Below, one piece after another: positions 16,588 to 19,670 of a stretch of 19,670 bases of DNA. The translations under genes and the position numbers were made by a program. Source of the DNA: a bacterium (lineage in GTDB: Bacteria > Chloroflexota > Dormibacteria > UBA8260 > Bog-877); the NCBI GenBank assembly GCA_021791455.1, contig JAJYWM010000253.1:1-19670 (forward strand), given 5' to 3'. Within the stretch, counting starts at the first letter, position 1; the number at the start of each line of letters is the position of its first letter. The notes beneath the pieces are model-generated. The model did no database searches. It had not been told where the DNA came from and was given only the letters and a program-made list of their open reading frames with translations.

Positions 16588-16740
16588 TCCGGCACGGAGC
16601 GCGTACACCGTCCGACCGCGACTAGGCACTTTCACGGTTGGCGAAACGAAGCTGTCAGCAAACAGATCGCGCTCCGGCCGCCCTCTGCTCTTGGCCCCCG
16701 GGCGGCGGTGCACCGAGGCTGAGATGACATGGTCGGCCTA

Positions 16741-16746
16741 ATTATA
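16741..16746 (-). promoter_or_regulatory. Candidate -10 box for the ATP-grasp/PLP gene pair
   Basis: The minus strand reads TATAAT exactly here, in an AT-rich patch unusual for this window. Seventeen to eighteen bases upstream the sequence is GGGTAG or AGGGTA, a poor -35, so an activator or alternative sigma factor would be needed. A start near 16734 would lie about 20 bases before the alternative GTG at 16713. Confidence 0.35.
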
Positions 16747-16879
16747 GGTAGGCGGGGGGCCATCTACCCTGTCGCTTGCCACGGAGAAGGGACCACCCGA
16801 GCCAAAAGCTTGGGACCACCTTGGCCCCGGGAGCGAACGACGTGGATAGAGTGCCGCGCCGGGCGGTCCTTGAGCACGG

Positions 16880-17651
16880 GGGTCAATCAGTGGTCGTATG
16901 CGCTGGGGGAACGTAAAGAGGCAGCAGGGGGCTCCAGTGTGGATGGAGCAGGTTGGGGTCATGACTGGCCCCTGCCAGGCCGCTGGCGGGTACGGCAGGA
17001 CTCTCCCTCCAAGACCCGTTCGTAGGCTGAGTTGACCCGGCGTTCCACCGCCGACCGGGCCGGGATCGATCAGGGCCGGCCACTCCTTGGGATCCCGGTT
17101 TGAAGTCAAATGGATCCGTGTGCCGGCCTCCTCCAGGCACCAGCGCCGCATCCCCGCCCGACCCACGGCGAGGGTCCGGAAGTTCTCCCCGGCAAACCCC
17201 GCCCAGCGGCAGTAGGGCACCCCGCTCGACCCTCGGCTTCTTGGTCGGAGATTTGATGATGCGGGGGTCGACCACAAAGCCCCGGGCCTTGGCTTACTCC
17301 AGGAAGCGCTGGTTCAGGACGAGGTGGAGGGGGCCGCCTTGACCGCGATGGCCTCCAGGTTGTCCGCTCATCACCACCCTGAAGACCCCGCCAAGATGAT
17401 CCGGGCCTCTTCGTCCCAGCCGCCAGGGGCCCGGGCCGGAGCGCGACCAGCAAAGCGGTCACCAGGTTAGCGGTGATCTCACCCGACTCGGGCGACACCA
17501 ACCATCTCGGCCGCTGCAGGTTCCTGCGGACCGTCTTGCGGTCCATCCCCAGCAGCTCGGACGTCCGCCTCAAGCCGTACCCGGTACCGTCCCGGGAAAG
17601 CGAGAAGGGTGCCCGGTTGATGCTCTGCGAGGCCAGGTGGTTTCTAGTCAT
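16880..17651 (-). pseudogene. Decayed IS21-type transposase (istA) relic
   Basis: Pieces in different minus-strand frames line up with IstA of IS21-type elements. The first piece has a helix-turn-helix, YGLRRTSELLGMDRKTVRRN, within about 17520-17585. Then comes a loss of some 200 residues that removes the first catalytic Asp. Next are ADNLEAIAVKA (near 17345-17375), LVLNQRFLE followed by an in-frame TAA at 17294-17296, then AKARGFVVDP and KSPTKKPRVERG. A one-base shift near 17216 leads on to PYCRWAGFAGENFRTLAVG and RRWCLEEAGTRIHLTS. A C-terminal trace, PTCSIHTGAP and FTFPQRI, runs to about 16880. The IS21 pattern D-N-L-x-A, K-P-x-V-E-R and F-x-x-G-E-x-F-R is recognisable. No istB helper is present in the window. 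The element is dead and much older than the neighbouring intact one. Confidence 0.7.
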
Positions 17652-17723
17652 TGGCTAGCCCACCCCTTGGGTGGTCCCATGAACCGCCCCGGGAGCAGCC
17701 CCGAGGTCAGGGCGAAAGCCTCG

Positions 17724-17744
17724 CCTAGGCTGAAGTTCGAGGGG
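17724..17744 (+). repeat. Left terminal inverted repeat of the IS1634-type element
   Basis: The 21 bases starting CCTAGGCTGAAGTTCG pair with the reverse complement of 19628-19648, matching at 20 of 21 positions; the one difference is T versus A at the eighth base. The outer CTAG (17725-17728) is itself palindromic, so it may be a 4-base target duplication and not part of the repeat. Confidence 0.85.
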
Positions 17745-19643
17745 AGGGCGAATTCAGCGGAAGTGAGCGGAAGGGTCCGGTTCTGCCTACCGGATCCGGG
17801 CGGGGTTGAGGCCGAGGCAGGAGAGAGCCTGCTCCTGCAATGGGGTGAGGCGGGCCGGCAGGGTGAAGGCGGCATCAGCGGGAGCGCCATGGGGCAGGAC
17901 CAAGGTGCGGTTGAGGCTGCCCAGGTGGTCAAGCAGGCTGGCCAGGCTGTGCACCTCGGTCCCGTCGAGCTGGTGCTGGGTGTGGGCCTTCCGCAGCGCT
18001 TCTGGTGAACGCTGGCGCGGCAGCACCGGATCCTCGAGCTCTGGGGGTTGCGGATCGCGGAAGAGCAGCGGGGCCAGCATTTGCTCAAGGTGCCAGCGCA
18101 CATAGAGCGCCAGCATGCACAGGAAAATGTGGGCTCGCACCCGGTCCGGGTTCCAGTGCCGGATCGGCCGCAGTTGGAGGTTGAAGGTCTTCAGGGCTCG
18201 GAAGTCGCGTTCCACCTTGGTCAGCCGCTTGTAGCTGCGCACCACATCGGCGGTGGCGAGGGTGTCGGAGCCGAGCGAAGTCCGCAGGACGTAGATCCCG
18301 TCCAACTGCGCCTCGGCAGCGATCTGGGCCTGGCGCCGCTGCACCTGGAGCCTTCCCTCACCGATCTCCAACTGGAAGTGCTTGCCCACCTTGTGGCGGT
18401 TGATCACCCTGCCCACCGCCACCCCGATCTCTCCGCTGGCCTGCAGCTCGCCGCGGTTCACCCGCGCCACCAGCGATTGCAGGTCGGTCTCGGTGGCCGC
18501 CAGCAGCGCCTCCCGCTTCTGGGCCCGCTCCTTGGCCAGGAGCGGGTTGCGGCACACCACCAGCCGCTCGCCGGGATACTCCGGATCCTCGATCTCGGCC
18601 AGGTTGCGCTCATCGAACAGCCCCAGCTGCAGGCTCCCGCTCTCCACCAGCTTGCGGATCTGGGGGCTGCGCAAGGCCGTGATCCAGCCCACTCCCTGCT
18701 CCCGCAGGGTCTGCACCCGGGTCTGGGTGAGCATCCCCCGATCTCCCACCAGCAGCACCTGGCGCAGGTGGAAACGCCGCTGCAGCTTCTCTACCTGCGC
18801 CTCCACTGTGGCCGGATCCCCAGTGTTGCCCGGGTACACCTCGATCGCCACCGGCCGCCCCTCCCCATCCGCCAGCAACCCGTACTCCACCTGCCGCTTG
18901 CCCCGCTTGCGGTCCCGGCTGTATCCGAACTTCGCCAAAGGGCACCGCTTCCCTTCCATGTACGACGAGGAGAGGTCGTACAGCACCAAAGACCCATCCC
19001 GCAGGTGCCGCCTGGCCAGTCCCTGCTCCACCCGGGGTTGGCGCTCCAGCAGCCAGTCCAGAGCCGAGTACAGCTCATCCTCATCCGCGTCCGCCACCTC
19101 CAGGAGCGACGGCAAGGTGGTGCTCTTCCACCAGCGCGTGGTCTCCAGCTTGGAGCGGGGGTGCACCAACCGCGCCACCACCATCCCCACCACCAGCCGC
19201 CGCTGCCGTGAGTCCTGCGGGTCCAGCAGCCTCTCCAACCCCAGCCGCTGCACCACCGCCAGCACCGCCGCCACATGCCCGTGGGCCAGGCTGCGCTGGG
19301 TCTCCAGCGCCTCCTGGCCGAGCGTGACCTCCCCCGCCAGGCTGCGCCGGATCAGTTCGATGATGGGCCGGGGCAGATGGGAGATGTTGCCCACCGTCTC
19401 GGTCTTGACCTTGCCCCCCTCGCGGTACGAACGGCGGAGCAGATGGGTCTCATAGACCTTGCCCTTGTAGTGCCTTCGAGTTACAGCGACGTGGACCCTG
19501 CCGGTGCGAGCTGGCACCTCCCCATGGTCTCACACCAGGTGGTCTTTGTCAACCTGCTTAGTGCCTACGTTTGTGGCCCAATCACCACGCCCTGCCAGTT
19601 CACACTTCCGGCCTTCCACTTCACCAGCCCCTCGAACTTCTGC
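17729..19643 (-). mobile_element. IS1634-type (IS4-like) insertion sequence, apparently intact
   Basis: A single 576-codon transposase gene fills most of this 1.9-kb unit, bounded by nearly identical terminal inverted repeats (16-base core, 15 matches, beginning GCTGAAGTTCGAGG on the left). CTAG flanks both ends (17725-17728 and 19644-19647) and could be the target duplication, although it is palindromic and could be part of the repeat. Subterminal GAAGTG repeats lie inside both ends. The gene reads through without stops, so the element may be mobile or recently so. Confidence 0.85.
17787..19517 (-). CDS. IS1634-family DDE transposase
   Basis: This 576-residue transposase resembles IS1634-family proteins, which cut and rejoin DNA at element ends by a DDE catalytic site. 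The N-terminus RRHYKGKVYETHLLRRSYRE, followed by KTETVGNISHLP, is typical. Catalytic candidates are Asp181 in LVLYDLSSSYMEG, Asp259 in LLVGDRGMLTQTRV, and Glu436 in KRLTKVERDFRALKTFNLQL. A long beta-rich insertion lies between the second Asp and the Glu, as in the IS4 superfamily. WNPDRVRAHIFLCMLALYVR (455-474) is also conserved. The GTG at 19517 is the first start in frame and gives the full family N-terminus; GGGGAG lies directly before it with almost no spacing, so translation may be weak, as is common for transposases. No frameshift or internal stop is visible. Confidence 0.93.
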   Translation of the reverse strand: MPARTGRVHVAVTRRHYKGKVYETHLLRRSYREGGKVKTETVGNISHLPRPIIELIRRSLAGEVTLGQEALETQRSLAHGHVAAVLAVVQRLGLERLLDPQDSRQRRLVVGMVVARLVHPRSKLETTRWWKSTTLPSLLEVADADEDELYSALDWLLERQPRVEQGLARRHLRDGSLVLYDLSSSYMEGKRCPLAKFGYSRDRKRGKRQVEYGLLADGEGRPVAIEVYPGNTGDPATVEAQVEKLQRRFHLRQVLLVGDRGMLTQTRVQTLREQGVGWITALRSPQIRKLVESGSLQLGLFDERNLAEIEDPEYPGERLVVCRNPLLAKERAQKREALLAATETDLQSLVARVNRGELQASGEIGVAVGRVINRHKVGKHFQLEIGEGRLQVQRRQAQIAAEAQLDGIYVLRTSLGSDTLATADVVRSYKRLTKVERDFRALKTFNLQLRPIRHWNPDRVRAHIFLCMLALYVRWHLEQMLAPLLFRDPQPPELEDPVLPRQRSPEALRKAHTQHQLDGTEVHSLASLLDHLGSLNRTLVLPHGAPADAAFTLPARLTPLQEQALSCLGLNPARIR

Positions 19644-19648
19644 CTAGG
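19628..19648 (-). repeat. Right terminal inverted repeat of the IS1634-type element
   Basis: On the minus strand this reads CCTAGGCAGAAGTTCGAGGG plus one more G, mirroring 17724-17744 with a single mismatch. It lies about 110 bases upstream of the transposase start. The remaining 22 bases of the window are outside flank. Confidence 0.85.
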
Positions 19649-19670
19649 ACTGCTGCGACATGTGGACGCA

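Noticed and set aside
18048..19211. A 387-codon plus-strand open frame opposite the transposase
   Set aside because: Its Leu/His/Gln/Pro-rich translation is a typical mirror of the transposase gene, which has clear catalytic motifs.
1..19670. CRISPR arrays, tRNA and rRNA genes
   Set aside because: No regularly spaced direct repeats, no cloverleaf with a TTCGA-type arm in the right context, and no rRNA-like stretch was seen on either strand.

Overview
The window is uniformly GC-rich, with GTG and TTG starts common and many stop/start overlaps. This fits a high-GC bacterium of the Actinomycetota, Dormibacterota or Chloroflexota type, but nothing in it fixes the phylum. It looks like a surface-polysaccharide (capsule, exopolysaccharide or cell-wall glycan) locus with insertion-sequence debris at its right edge. 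No RNA genes and no CRISPR array were seen.

Left part (1-2600): about 640 bases without a convincing gene, then a class I SAM-dependent methyltransferase (639-1346), then a promoter-like site (TTGACA, 17-base spacer, CACAAT; 1483-1511) in front of a family 2 glycosyltransferase broken by two single-base losses (1757-2597).

Core (2600-12445, + strand): an operon-like run of eight genes: GT4 glycosyltransferase, MOP/Wzx-type flippase, GT2 glycosyltransferase, NAD-dependent sugar epimerase/dehydratase, two more GT4 glycosyltransferases, a large GT-C-like polytopic membrane protein and a DUF1616-like membrane protein. Several junctions are 4-base overlaps (ATGA, TTGA, GTGA), which implies translational coupling. 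The inferred workflow is: nucleotide-sugar supply by the epimerase, repeat-unit assembly on a lipid carrier at the inner membrane face by the GT4/GT2 enzymes, export by the flippase, and outer-face modification or glycosyl transfer by the GT-C protein.

Right part (12627-16587, - strand, convergent to the operon): two divergent TupA-like ATP-grasp ligases flank a PLP enzyme whose active-site residues look like D-cysteine desulfhydrase rather than ACC deaminase. ATP-grasp ligases suggest an amide-bond step, such as amino-acid decoration of the glycan. The pairing with an amino-acid PLP enzyme is the most interesting functional hint here.

Far right (16880-19670): a heavily decayed IS21-type istA relic, followed by an apparently intact IS1634-type (IS4-like) element with a 576-residue DDE transposase and matching terminal inverted repeats.
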